Source: Xestospongia bergquistia (taxonomy: Eukaryota; Porifera; Demospongiae; Haplosclerida; Petrosiidae). Taken from it: a stretch of 64,000 nt of DNA. Where the stretch lies: contig OZ014412.1 of NCBI GenBank assembly GCA_963965975.1, positions 15,491,349-15,555,348 of the forward strand, in the 5' to 3' direction. The position numbers and the translations under genes are program-made. Under the pieces are notes generated by a model. That model was not told the origin of the DNA, searched no databases, and worked only from the letters and a program-made list of their open reading frames with translations. This document shows, one piece after another, positions 38,398 through 49,800 of the stretch (within the stretch, counting starts at the first letter, position 1; every line of letters begins with the position of its first letter).

Positions 38398-38545
38398 ATG
38401 TCTGCTATGTCAACAGGAAGACCAAAAGCAAGCCCAGTTTGGAAATACTTTGACCATGATGAAATATCAAACAATAATGTTTGCAAGATTGAGAACTCAG
38501 AAAAAGTTGAATGTGGGAAGAAAATAAAAGAGAGAACATCTTCCT
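38398..38545 (+). mobile_element. BED-finger transposase scrap (unit D, best preserved)
   Basis: Reads VWKYFDHDEISNNNVCKIEN, the start of a BED zinc finger, here without the stop seen in units B and C. The second zinc cysteine is not where expected. It ends in the same 14-base hairpin. Confidence 0.55.
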
Positions 38546-39870
38546 CAGATGTTCTCTCTTTGGTCTTTCCATTGTCCCTGCACTCTCTTTTTCCTTTTAA
38601 TATACTCTGTTGAAAATGATTACTTGACTTAACCAATATACAGCTATATAGCTTGAATGTATGTATAACAAGAAGTAAATGTCCATTGTTATTATTCCTA
38701 ATGTATTACTATATTGACTAAACATTCCTAATGTAATTTCAATCTCATAGTACATCAATAATGAAAACAGTATAAAGTTGATTTTCAGTAAACCATCAAA
38801 TAATTTGCTGTCATGATGAATTATAGCCATGTATTGGTTAAATCAACCAATCAGTTTTTAGAGTGGTACAAACAACAGCAGATATAATAGCATCAAGAAG
38901 TACTACCAGCTGAGAGTGGAATATTAAGATATCCCAAATACTAATATATCTCACCCGGTCATTTTATAATACCAGTGGAGGGTAGAGTATTTAAATATTC
39001 AAAATATGTAGGTCTGATTCATCAATATCTTCCTGATGACATTGCATGCTTACATGGATAATAACACAGAGAGTCAGCATTTCCATGCTTCTGTCTTAGA
39101 CAGTGCTGAACTTCATTGTCATATTCAGCCAGTGTCTACATTCACCGACTGAATGTGACAAGACCTTTTAACCAAAATTGTTATATCAATGTACACAATG
39201 ACCAGCTGTTAGAATGGTTCTGTCTTGAATAAAAGACTATTAAGTTACAATGTATCTTATATCAATTCGTACAATTACCATATGAGCTAACATCAAAGAG
39301 GAAAGAGACTATATACTTACTGCTAGAAATAGACTATGCTTCAGTTTAGTATTAATTATTCATAACAAAATGGCTTACTAAGAGTAGTTATTGATTGTAA
39401 ACTGCTGAAATTACTATTTTTTTCTAGAGCAGTCAAAATGAGAAGGACATCTGTTGTAGTCAAGCATGTTACTTCTGTGATTTTGATGTCCAAACTGTCT
39501 AATGGTTATTGAATTATTGCGAACTATAAAGCAAAGGCAGAAGTGATAAAAAGATAAACAAATTCAGCATTTCAACAATTGTGTCTGTCATAGTTAGAAG
39601 CATTGTCTTAAGCCATAACAAACTTATAATGAAGAGATTGTCATAGAAAGAAATATTGCAAAGAATTGAAAAATAGATATCTTTTGAGTGCGATATTTCA
39701 TTGCATTTTGCTAATACTTTTCTACCACATACTTTAAAATCCTCTAAATCTGGTCATTAACCAGCTAAAAATAAATTGACAAATTTTATTCAAAAACATT
39801 AAAAAAATTAAATCAAACTGCACTGGCACTGGCATTAATTTTTAACATTTTGTTCGAAACTAAAAACTTC
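38546..39870. other. End of unit D and gene-free DNA
   Basis: Homology to the other units fades at about 39240, just after another TAGHCVH-like crumb at 39188-39225 (minus strand). The minisatellite and the following ~5 kb are missing. I see nothing else up to 39785. Confidence 0.45.
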
Positions 39871-40215
39871 AAAGGCTCAACAGTACAGTAGATAATATAC
39901 TGTCATGCAGTGGCTTGGCTAAGAGTAGAATAACCATGAACACTATAATGACAAGAGATCCACTACTGAAAGAAATAGGCACAGATGGCACTATAACAAA
40001 GGTAACAAGGGTTACATGGTAAATGTGTGTGCAATGTGACTGCAACCTGGGTAACCATAGATGCACAAACAAGATTGAAGCTTGTATGGAAATTGGGATC
40101 CCAGTCAGCCTCCTATAAATGTGGTCTTATCCTCGTAAATAAGGCAGCATGCAACTACGCAGGACAGCTAACTGTCAACGTGTATATTCATATTGTCAAG
40201 TACTTAAGTCCACTA
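39785..40215 (-). pseudogene. Protease C-terminal relic, repeated at 43640-44060
   Basis: The stretch resembles the C-terminal coding part of the 40319-41120 pseudogene but is heavily scrambled. It is also a direct repeat of 43640-44060, sharing for example 'ataaatgtggtcttatcct'. No open frame of the right kind remains. Confidence 0.45.
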
Positions 40216-40318
40216 AATGTGGTCATTATTGAAAAACGAGAAACTACACTAAGAAACTACACTAACACTACATTAAACTACAAAATAAAGTATTGTACAA
40301 CAACATCATTTAAGTGAC

Positions 40319-41120
40319 CTAAAGTTCAATGAAGGTCCCTCCATATGTACAGATCCAACTTTCTAGTTTATAGAAATGTGACCTGGTGATACAGGGGTGA
40401 GTAGAATAACCATAAGCATGAACACCATAGATGATACGAAATCCACTAGTGAAGTAAACATAGACAGCACTACCACTAATTCCACAAGCTGTATCACAAC
40501 GGTAACGATACTGTCTGCCATAGTTAACATGGTAAACGTATTTGCAACGTGAGTGCCACATACATTTTCGTGGTTTATCACCTGGGTACCCATTGATATT
40601 GATGTACCAAGTAGATGGGAAGTATGAGTGCCATCCAAAGGCCATCATATGATCACTGCAACTATAGTAGTGTTGATAATGGTAACGATACCATCATAAT
40701 AAGTGACAGCTCTTTTCCAGTTGTAGTAATATCCCTTGTATGGGTTCCAGTACTTTGCACGACAAATTGTAGATACTTGTACCATCCACTTGGAATGTTG
40801 TTACCTTTATGTACACAATGACCAGCTGTAAAATGAAAGTTTCTGTGCAGCCAATTTTCATTCTTCCCATTGTACTCCAGGGAAAATGGTCGAAGACTAA
40901 TCTTAATACGACTATCAGGTCCAAAGACACGACGCTTTTCTTTGGTTTCCTCCAGAACATCTACTGCAGTCAAGAGAGATCATCAGAGTCTTCACCGATG
41001 TCATCATTCTCACCAGGTGCATCATCGTTCTCACCATCTTTGCTGCTGAGCTGTTCTGAATCAATAGGATTGTGAGGATCTTCATCTGAAGAATCGATAG
41101 GATTGTGAGGATCTTCAGGA
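40319..41120 (-). pseudogene. Second-subfamily V8-like serine protease, broken
   Basis: Minus-strand pieces follow the protease order: an acidic pro-region with a duplicated EDPHNPIDS motif (about 41110-40975), the activation-like KRRVFGPDSRIKI, FTAGHCVHKG (catalytic His), YININGYPGDKP, GISGSAVY (catalytic Ser), RIIYGVHAYGYSTH and ITRSHFYKLESWI. At least three reading-frame breaks separate them, the signal peptide is not recognisable and the catalytic-Asp stretch is degraded. The histidine in YGVHA corresponds to the V8 S1-pocket histidine, which the intact main-family genes have replaced. It is a dead member of a separate lineage. Confidence 0.75.
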
Positions 41121-41129
41121 TATTGAGCA

Positions 41130-41410
41130 ATAAAATAAAATAAAAATCATGAAGTCACAAATGACTACTACTCAATATATTAGAGGCATGACGTGAATCA
41201 TGTCACTTAACTCTTAATTACATTCCTAGATCTCAGGGCATCATATAAATCATGTCACTTAACTCTTAATTACATTCCTAGATCTCAGGGCATCATATAA
41301 AGAGTCTCCAGACCTTTTCTTTAGCACTTTCCAATTTAGAAGTGAAAGTGAAAGGTCTGCTTGGCAGACTAACGAAGCCAATGTCTGCCTTTGAAGTAAC
41401 AGCTTTTACA
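41130..41410. repeat. Direct repeat of 45725-45940 with internal 58-bp duplication
   Basis: The segment from 'gaagtcacaaatgactacta' to 'gaagtaacagcttttac' recurs at 45725-45940. Within it a 58-base block (from about 41203) is tandemly doubled. It includes 'catcatataaagagtctcc', a TATA-like context on the plus strand. Confidence 0.65.
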
Positions 41411-41815
41411 GACCAATAAACAGGAAAGAAAGACAAATAGACCACACACTTAATGGTTTATTGTTATGGCAGTATTGATGTATGTAATTGACTGACTATA
41501 GTAGTAATTATTTTAGCATGACCAATAAAGGAAGACAATAGACGACACACTCGATGGTTTATTATTATGGCAGTACTGATTATGTAATTGACAACTATAG
41601 TAGTAATTATTCTAATGACCAATATTCTTAGGATTATACAACCTTTACTCTTTCATTTTAGACAACTTTTACAGCTGTAAACAATATCAGAATGCAAAAA
41701 TTCCACTACATGAAAAAAAAGGAAACTACCAATAATAAAAATGGTGCAAAACTGTAAATTGTAATTGTGATGTTATACACTAGGCCTAATTGAGTTCAAT
41801 GCTAATATTAGACAT

Positions 41816-42903
41816 TTAATAACCACGAAAGTAACGGATCCAGCCTTGGAGGTGATTAAAAACTGAACGTGTGATAAGAGGTCCTCCATTAAAAAGTGTG
41901 GTACGTCCTCTGTGGTAAGCATACGCAACAATACCATATATGATACGTTTAGGACGACCATAATGGAAGTAAGCATAGGCACCACTACCACGTTCCACCA
42001 GCTATATCACATGGGAATTTCATCATTCGTCCATAGTTGAAGAAACCAGATATTCGGCAGTTAGAGTGCCACATACACCTTCCTGGTTTGTCACCAGGAT
42101 AACCATTTATATAAATGTAGTACCTTGGCATTGGGTAGCGCCATCCAAAGGCCATCCAGTTGTTATAATAAGCATATGTGATTATTATTGCAACATCATA
42201 ATGTTGATAACGGTAACGATACCATCCAATATAGGTGACAGCTCTGTGCCAGTTGTAGTAATATCCTTTGTTTGGGTCACAATTCTTTGCACGACGAAAT
42301 TGTAGGAAAAAATTTAAGAGCATAAGCAGACACTTTTATACGAGTATCAGGTGGAATAACTCCAATTGTTCGTTTCTTAATATTATGTGCTTCCTCCTCA
42401 AGAACGTCTTCTAGATCATCAGTGTCTCCAACATTGTTATTTTCACCAGGACCTTCCTCTTCCTCTTCAGTATTACCAGGATCTTCCTCTTTACCAGGAT
42501 CTTCCTCTTTAGTATTACCAGGAACACTAGGATCTTCCTCTTCTGTATTACCAGGACCTTCCTCTTCAGTATTACCAGTACTAATACCTACGTTAGTGCT
42601 AGGGTCTTCAGAAACATGAGGATTAGAAGGGTCATCACTTTTTTCTTCCGTTTGTACAGCCATCTTGTCCATCACTTCTTTTAAAGTTCCCATTGTTTCC
42701 CATCCATCGCTAGTAACTGACACCCATCGTTGAGCTTGGAAATCTTCAGCTGTGCCTTCTTTTGGGTTATTTTCATTGAATTTCACAATTTCATGGGTGA
42801 TGTCTTTTATGTTGGAAAAGGTTATCTTTCGTCCTTTAGTTGCATCATCTGCATAAACAGCTAACATGCAAAAGCATGCAATGAAAAGGAGAGCACTTTG
42901 CAT
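41816..42903 (-). pseudogene. Main-family V8-like serine protease, copy 4, broken
   Basis: The first part (42903 to about 42325) has the normal signal peptide, a pro-region with expanded acidic NTEEE/GKEEDPG repeats, and NIKKRTIGVIPPDTRIKVS. The segment that should carry the TAGHC catalytic-histidine region is missing, replaced by a short filler. Sequence resumes at the LQFRRAKNCDP equivalent, keeps HYDVAII and GYPGDKP, and has a second frame break at the catalytic-serine motif. The C-terminal end (to 41816) is otherwise normal. It cannot make an active protease. The intact-looking 208-residue N-terminal part could still be secreted as an acidic peptide. Confidence 0.85.
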
Positions 42904-42968
42904 TGTAAATTCACAAGACTAAATCTGGTTTGCTGGATTTGTCTGCAGTAAAGCTGCAAATGCCTCAC

Positions 42969-42975
42969 TTTTATA
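42969..42975 (-). promoter_or_regulatory. TATA box of protease copy 4
   Basis: TATAAAA on the minus strand, 66 bases upstream of the start codon; the leader has small deletions relative to the intact copies. Confidence 0.55.
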
Positions 42976-43467
42976 GCATAAAGAACTCATAGTAATGTAT
43001 GTAACAACATTCAGGGCTATGGGCAATTAGAGCCTTAAGTTATTTTAATTTTACAAATATTCAAGATATGCTAGGAAGACACTCATTGCATATGTGACCA
43101 TACTATGGCTTTCTTATCAATAAAAGTTATTCAGAATAGAAAAATGAAAATGAAAATTAAACTGTCACTATAATATTGGACTCATAATAGTTTGACAAAG
43201 CTAACATGAAATATAGTTCAGGAAAATAAAATTTTATGATTTTCCCTTTATATTACAGCATGCTAACGATAAAGGTATGTTTGTTTTCATAAATATTTGG
43301 GGGTTTTCTATTGCTGTATTTCAATAGGAACTACAAGATAAGTAGGTGCAGTCAAAGATAGCAGACAAAGTGGCCCTAAGTTCAATTAGCCTCACTATTC
43401 ACTATCTACATAGCAATGTTTGTCTAAGTTTGTTATCAGTAAATCTGCATTTCTAAAATCAATAAAT

Positions 43468-43635
43468 CTATATGATGAAATATCAAACAATAATGTTTAC
43501 AAGATTGAGAACAAAGAAAAAGTTGAATGTGGGAAGAAAATAAAAGGGAAAAATCCAACTAATTTTAAACAGCAACTGAGCAATTGTCATGCTGATACTT
43601 ATAGGAAGTTTATTGGAGAAAGAAAAGGATCTTAA
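43468..43635 (+). mobile_element. BED-finger transposase scrap with longer finger
   Basis: Reads DEISNNNVYKIENKEKVECG and then NPTNFKQQLSNCHADTYRKF, matching the BED pattern of a basic stretch, Asn-Pro and a terminal His-containing helix. The first zinc cysteine is Tyr. It extends the unit scraps at 14766, 27092 and 38398 by about 25 residues, so it identifies what they are. Confidence 0.55.
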
Positions 43636-43639
43636 GGCA

Positions 43640-44260
43640 TTAATTTTAACATTTTGTTCAAAAATAAATACTGCACTACAAAATAAAGGCTCAACAGTAC
43701 AATATATAATATAATGCAGTCATACAATGACCTGGCTCTGAGTAGAATCGTGGTTAATCATGAACACCATAATGACAAGAGATCCACTACTGAAACAAAT
43801 AGGCATTGATGGCACTATCACTCATTCCATCAGCTGCATGTATAACAATAGGTAATGAGGGTTACAGGGTAAGTGTATTTGCTTGCTATGTGACTGCAAC
43901 CTGGATACCCACCATTGTTGTACAATGGGATCCCATTCAATCTTCTATAAATGTGGTCTTATCCTCGTAAAGAAGGTAGCATGCAACTACGCAGCACAGC
44001 TAACTGTCAACAAGTATATTCATATCATTAAATGTGGTCCATATCACTAAATGTGGTAATTATTAATTTAGGTGTATATTGTGCATACACAGCTAGCATG
44101 TAAAAGCATGTCATGATGGAAAGGATAGCAACTTGCATTGTAATCCACAATAAAACACTAAATCTGGTTTGCTTGATTTATCTGCAGTTAAACTGTAAAT
44201 CACTTACTTCAAGAAGTCATATAATACATGTCGCTGCATTCAGGGCTGTGGGCAATTAGA
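43640..44260 (-). pseudogene. Protease relic: C-terminal piece plus leader and signal-peptide piece
   Basis: Bases 43640-44060 repeat 39785-40215. Bases 44085-44260 resemble the start-codon region and leader of the intact proteases ('ctaaatctggtttgc', 'gcattcagggct'). The middle of the gene is gone. This marks the right edge of recognisable protease DNA. Confidence 0.5.
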
Positions 44261-46444
44261 GCCTTGTAGTGCATTGTAATAGATAGTCTTTTAGACTTTT
44301 CATTGTTAGTATACAAGCTCTGTCATGTTTGTGCTTTATCTCTATTATATAGTACTGGCTGAGTCTGGCTCCTACCTTACTCCTACAGTCAAGACTTGTG
44401 ACTACATGAACTAAATATTTGTTTGTCTCCATTGTTAGCATATAAGTTCTTTCAAGTTTGTCTAATAAATAAGTGTTAATATGTCCTATACTCTTGAGAT
44501 AATATAATAGCCGCATACAGTAACAACCAAAACTTAGAATAAGTGAAGAAGTATAATCTAAATCATCTAAATATGACATACATATAGTTAAGTGTTAACT
44601 AGAAAAGTGTTAACTAGAAACAGAAGATATATTCTATTCACATTTGAGAGTGACTGCAGTTTAGTAGAATTTCAATTATCATCAACCTAACTTGGGTGTG
44701 ACATCATATTTGCAAAGTATTTGGTGAGTCATACCAAAGCTTTTCATGGTTCTTTGCGGCTGTCTCTTCTTCCTTTTACTGTTAAAGATATTTTCAACAA
44801 TTTTTGAACTTTTCTACAGAAGCTAGACAATTACATAAACATTCATTAATAATATGCAAAATATCAGTCATGGTGGAATGTGAAAAATGCCATTCATTTT
44901 ATATTGGATTTATGGTTTGTGACTACTCTAGATAGCTATTAGCACTCAGGTTTTTTAATAAAATATGCAGACTTGCAGGGCATTTTGAATGATGCAAACC
45001 ATATCTCTCTAGTTCATTCTTAGTCTTAGTTATAACATTAAGTTAGTGTTCATTTCTGAACTAAAAATAATGCAACTTCAAATGAATTAACAAGTAAAGA
45101 TGTAACAACTAACAAGGTAGTCAGTAATGGTGTGTCAAGTATATCTTAGAACCAATAGATCAGTATCACCCAAACACAAACAGTACAGCATTGCGTTACA
45201 AATAATCTTTTTAATAGTCCTGTCTTTTTTGACTTATTATTAAAACTCTATTATATTACTAATTAGACTTCAATATACTTGGTAACAAAAACAGACCAAG
45301 AATCACATTTTAAGATGACATTCATTGAAGTTAATAAAAGTAACAAGTATAATGATGTTACAAGCACAAGCAAGCATAGATCCTTACATAATAAAGACAT
45401 TGGTACTACAACAAAAGAAAAGAATGCCTAAGAGTTAATATCTGAAAGATAAGAATTTTGAAGTGTATATTATCCACAAGTATTTCACAATAATTTTGGT
45501 CTACATTTAATTAAATAATTAATTGTCATTATTTATTATCCTTTATTTTGTACTGTTGTTTTAAACTAGCATAATAATCACCCTTTAATACATGAATGCT
45601 ACATTTAGTATTTAATGTGTGATATTGCTAATGTAAGAGCCCCTTTGAATGAACTATTAATAATAACGACAATTAACAGCTTTAAGTGCTACCAAAACAC
45701 TAGTTTAATATTAGCTGAAATAAAATCATGATGAAGTCACAAATGACTACTACTCAGTATATTAGAGGTGTGATGAGAATCACATGACTTAACTCTTAAT
45801 TACATTCCTAGATCTCAGGACATCGTATAAAGAGTCTCCAGACCTTTTCTTTAGCCCTTTCCAATTTAAAAGTGAAAGTGAAAGGTCTGCTTGGCAGACT
45901 TAACATAACATATCTGCCTTTGAAGTAACAGCTTTTACGGAGAGAGCTCATATGACAAAGTTACAGACTTACAGAAGAAAAAAGGACAGGTAATTTTATT
46001 TTTGTCTGGGTAACCAATACTAAAATCATAGCAAACAAAGCAATTTATACAATACAACAACTATTCAATACCATATAAAGAGTCCTTAGCAACAGATTAA
46101 TAGTCATTACATGATCTTTAGTTGTTGCTAAAGACTTTTATTTGATTGTTTATTCTATTGCTTGGTTTTGTTTGGTCTTGCTATAATTTTAGTCCAGACA
46201 AAAATAAACCTGTCATATTCATATTTACTATTAATTCTCTAACTAAAAGATTTTTAATACAGATGTTAAAAAGTTAATGTTACTCTGTTTCATGAAAATA
46301 CAAGCAACCTTATAACAAAAACTACCTTGACACGTGCACGTAGAAAATTAACATACATTCGCAAACTAACTACATAATATTAGTTAATTTAATATTATAT
46401 ACCTTTAATGATAGTGGGTAGCTTATATGTCCTCTTTCTTCTTC
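44261..46444. other. Gene-free spacer upstream of WDHD1
   Basis: No convincing gene. A 107-codon minus-strand frame (44256-44579) has a loosely repeated sequence but no domain. Bases 45725-45940 repeat 41130-41410. TATAAAG at 45826-45832 and a donor-like 'ggacag|gtaatttt' near 45990 could form a WDHD1 leader exon, but this is unproven. Confidence 0.4.
45725..45940. repeat. Direct repeat of 41130-41410
   Basis: About 215 bases at high identity, including 'tacattcctagatctcagg', the TATAAAG context and 'gtgaaaggtctgcttggcag'. The copies lie 4.5 kb apart on either side of the last protease relics. Confidence 0.65.
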
Positions 46445-46449
46445 AGTAT

Positions 46450-46679
46450 CAGGGGTGGAGACAGCTACTGAAAAGTGGGGGGGCCAAGTGCTTAGTGAAA
46501 AATCAGATAGGTGTAAATGAAAAATAATTAACTAAAAATTACCAAAGTGAGGAGTGCAATTCGTCATACATACGTGTATATCACACAGTCAAAAATCAAA
46601 CAGTAAGGGGGCAGAGACCCCCCCACTTCCAAAAGTGGGGGGCTCCAGCCCCCCTGCCCCCCCTAGTTCTCCACCACTG
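46450..46679. mobile_element. 230-bp G/C-rich MITE at a splice-acceptor-like site
   Basis: Ends are CAGGGGTGGAGAC and GTTCTCCACCACTG, a hAT-like inverted repeat. AGTAT flanks it on both sides (46445-46449 and 46680-46684), a 5-base target duplication. The interior has long C and G runs. Removing the element restores 'ctctttcttcttcag|TATACGG', which looks like an intron acceptor just 5' of the WDHD1 start codon. Confidence 0.75.
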
Positions 46680-46806
46680 AGTATACGGAGGAAGAAAAAC
46701 ATGACAACGGGTTCAACGTGCTCAGGCATGGTCCAGTCGTCGTCGCATTACTCACGTGCTTCGTTGATGACGACATAAATTCATTGGCGGGAAAAATCAA
46801 TGCAAG

Positions 46807-49800
46807 ATGGAGGGGAACATCATCAAGAAACTTCTTCATGGTGAAGGTCCGTCCAGAATCACCATGGACTCAAACAGGTATAACATGTCAGTTTTTATTC
46901 ACTTTACATGAATCTTTTTTTATTTTTTACATCTCTTCAGTCAGATAGCCAGTTGTGGTCACCATAGCAACAGTATTGTCTTTCACAAAGGGGGAATAGA
47001 AGAAGAATCCTATCAATTTGAAGTTGATGGAATAATCAACATCTATGACATTGCCTGCTACAAGTTAGAAGAACGCCATTTAGTTGCCATAGCAACTGAT
47101 GATCATACTGTCTTGTCTTACGCATACTGTTCTGGTAATATCAATGACGATCCATTTGCTGAGGTGGGTGTGGCTACCCAAAGAGCACTTGTTTTAGTAA
47201 ATAAAAGTGTTAATAATATTCAATGAATAAAAGGAATTCTTATAAATTGGAGACTTTATTTGTACTGAATATATGAGATTTATTTTCTTCTCAAAGGGAT
47301 TTGTATATGTTGGTTAGTTGTAGTACTATTTCTAGTTAGTAGACAAAACATTCTATAAAAATGACATTGTCTATTACATGTATTTTTTGGTACATGTACA
47401 ATGGAGAAAACTATATCATGTTTTTTACATAATTTCTTTTCACTTTTTAGAATGAGTTTAATACATTATTGATACGATTCACAGCACAGATCAACACACT
47501 TGACATTAATAGTGATGATACTAAGTTAGCAGCTGGTGCAAGGTATGATAATGCAATTAAGTCGTGCTAGATTTGCTTGTACATGGACTTAGCAATGACA
47601 TGTTTAGTTACTAGTTAGAAATTTTATTTTTTAGTGATTTCTTAGTCAAGTTAGTAGATCTTACTAACACTACTAAAGTGTCCACATTAGAAGGTCATAA
47701 TGCACCCGTACTTTATGTAAAGTTTGATCCACTTAATGAATATCTTGTGAGTTAACTGTTATAATTCTTAATATATAATGTATTTTTTATATTAGGCCTC
47801 ATCTAGTTGTGATGGTACTGTTAAAATATGGACAGTCAATGAAAAAGTAAGTTTTAGTACATATACTATAAGTTAACTGTTTGTATTTTGAAGTATTAAT
47901 ACATGCATTAATGTTACATTAACATTATAATGACATTAACTCTTAATAATGCAGTCTTTTATACACAAGTACATGCATACATTGTGATGTGTATCTATAT
48001 AATGTCTTTTGTCTATATGTTACATGTTATAGGTAATGATACATTCTGTTGATGTATTCCCTAAAACCAATGACATCATGTTTGCTTCCACCCTCTGCAA
48101 ATTGTCATGGCAACCAGATCAAGGACAGGTACATGTACTAATCAGACATGGGGCAAGCACTTGAGTGCTTGTGCTTGAAAGCACTTTAAGCACATTTTTT
48201 GGAATGCTTGGAGGTGCTTTCAAGCATTTATTATACATAAGCATTTATGCTTGTGCTTGTGCTTAAGCACTTTATAGCATTAGTGCTTTAAAGCACTTTA
48301 TAAGCACTTTTAAGCACAAAGGCTGCAAGTTCTTTGTGCACTTAGCACATCTATTAATACTCTTTTGCTATCAGTCTGTTTATCCATCATTAGCAACTAT
48401 AACTACAACTGTGTTGGGAGTTCCTGTATCTTTTTATGTAGTAGAGCAGCTGTTTAGTGTGGCAAGCAAGATCTTTAGGCCAGAGAGATGCCGATTGGTA
48501 GATACTATATTCTATAACTAATGTTTATACGATCTAACAAGAAGTATTTTAAAAGTTGACTTAGATAAAAGAATTGTTTATTTGAAGGACATTTTTTTGT
48601 CAAAAATGCTTGTGCTTGTGCTTCAAGCATTTTTTAAGTGCTTGAATTTGTGCTTCAAGCACTTATTTTTAGAAGCATAAATGCTTGTGCTTGTGCTTAA
48701 GCTCTTTTATGAATGCTTTAAGTTGTGCTTCAAGCACTTTAGTAAATGCTTGCCCCATGTCTGGTACTAATATATATTGTATAAATGAATGCACGTAACA
48801 TTTTTGAATGTCTGGTTTCTTTTCTAACATAGTACCTGGCTGTCCCATTAGGATCAGGTGTAAAGATATTTAAGAAAAAAGACAACTGGAATTGTGTTCA
48901 AACAATTGATGATAAAATTGAAGATAAGGTAATGGGTACATATCAGACATGGGGCAAGCATTTACTAAAGTGCTTGAAGCACAACTTAAAGCATTCATAA
49001 AAGAGCTTAAGCACAAGCACAAGCATTTATGCTTCTAAAAAATAAGTGCTTGAAGCACAAATTCAAGCACTTAAAAAATGCTTGAAGCACAAGCACAAGC
49101 ATTTTTGACAAAAAAATGTCCTTCAAATAAACAATTCTTTTATCTAAGTCAACTTTTAAAATACTTCTTGTTAGATCGTATAAACATTAGTTATAGAATA
49201 TAGTATCTACCAATCGGCATCTCTCTGGCCTAAAGATCTTGCTTGCCACACTAAACAGCTGCTCTACTACATAAAAAGATACAGGAACTCCCAACACAGT
49301 TGTAGTTATAGTTGCTAATGATGGATAAACAGACTGATAGCAAAAGAGTATTAATAGATGTGCTAAGTGCACAAAGAACTTGCAGCCTTTGTGCTTAAAA
49401 GTGCTTATAAAGTGCTTTAAAGCACTAATGCTATAAAGTGCTTAAGCACAAGCACAAGCATAAATGCTTATGTATAATAAATGCTTGAAAGCACCTCCAA
49501 GCATTCCAAAAAATGTGCTTAAAGTGCTTTCAAGCACAAGCACTCAAGTGCTTGCCCCATGTCTGGTACATATATGTACATGGATATATGGGTCCTCTTT
49601 TACATATATGTACATGGATATATGGGTCCTCTTTTTTAGTCCGATCACGTGACGTGTTGGTCACCATGTGGTCAATATTTAGCTGTTGGCAGCTCTGATG
49701 GGTCTATCTCGGTGTGGGTGTGGCCTCAATGTACTCTTCTATCTAGGTAAAGAATTGATTTAATTAGTGGATAGATGGATGGATCAATTCCTGTATAGTT

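Noticed and set aside
44256-44579. 107-codon minus-strand frame
   Set aside because: Low-complexity AT-rich translation with an internal imperfect repeat; no family features and no partners in the other units.
46755-46840. Antisense mini-exon (MKKFLDDVPLHLALIF, then a gtgagt donor)
   Set aside because: It overlaps WDHD1 exon 1 on the other strand and no continuing exon was found.
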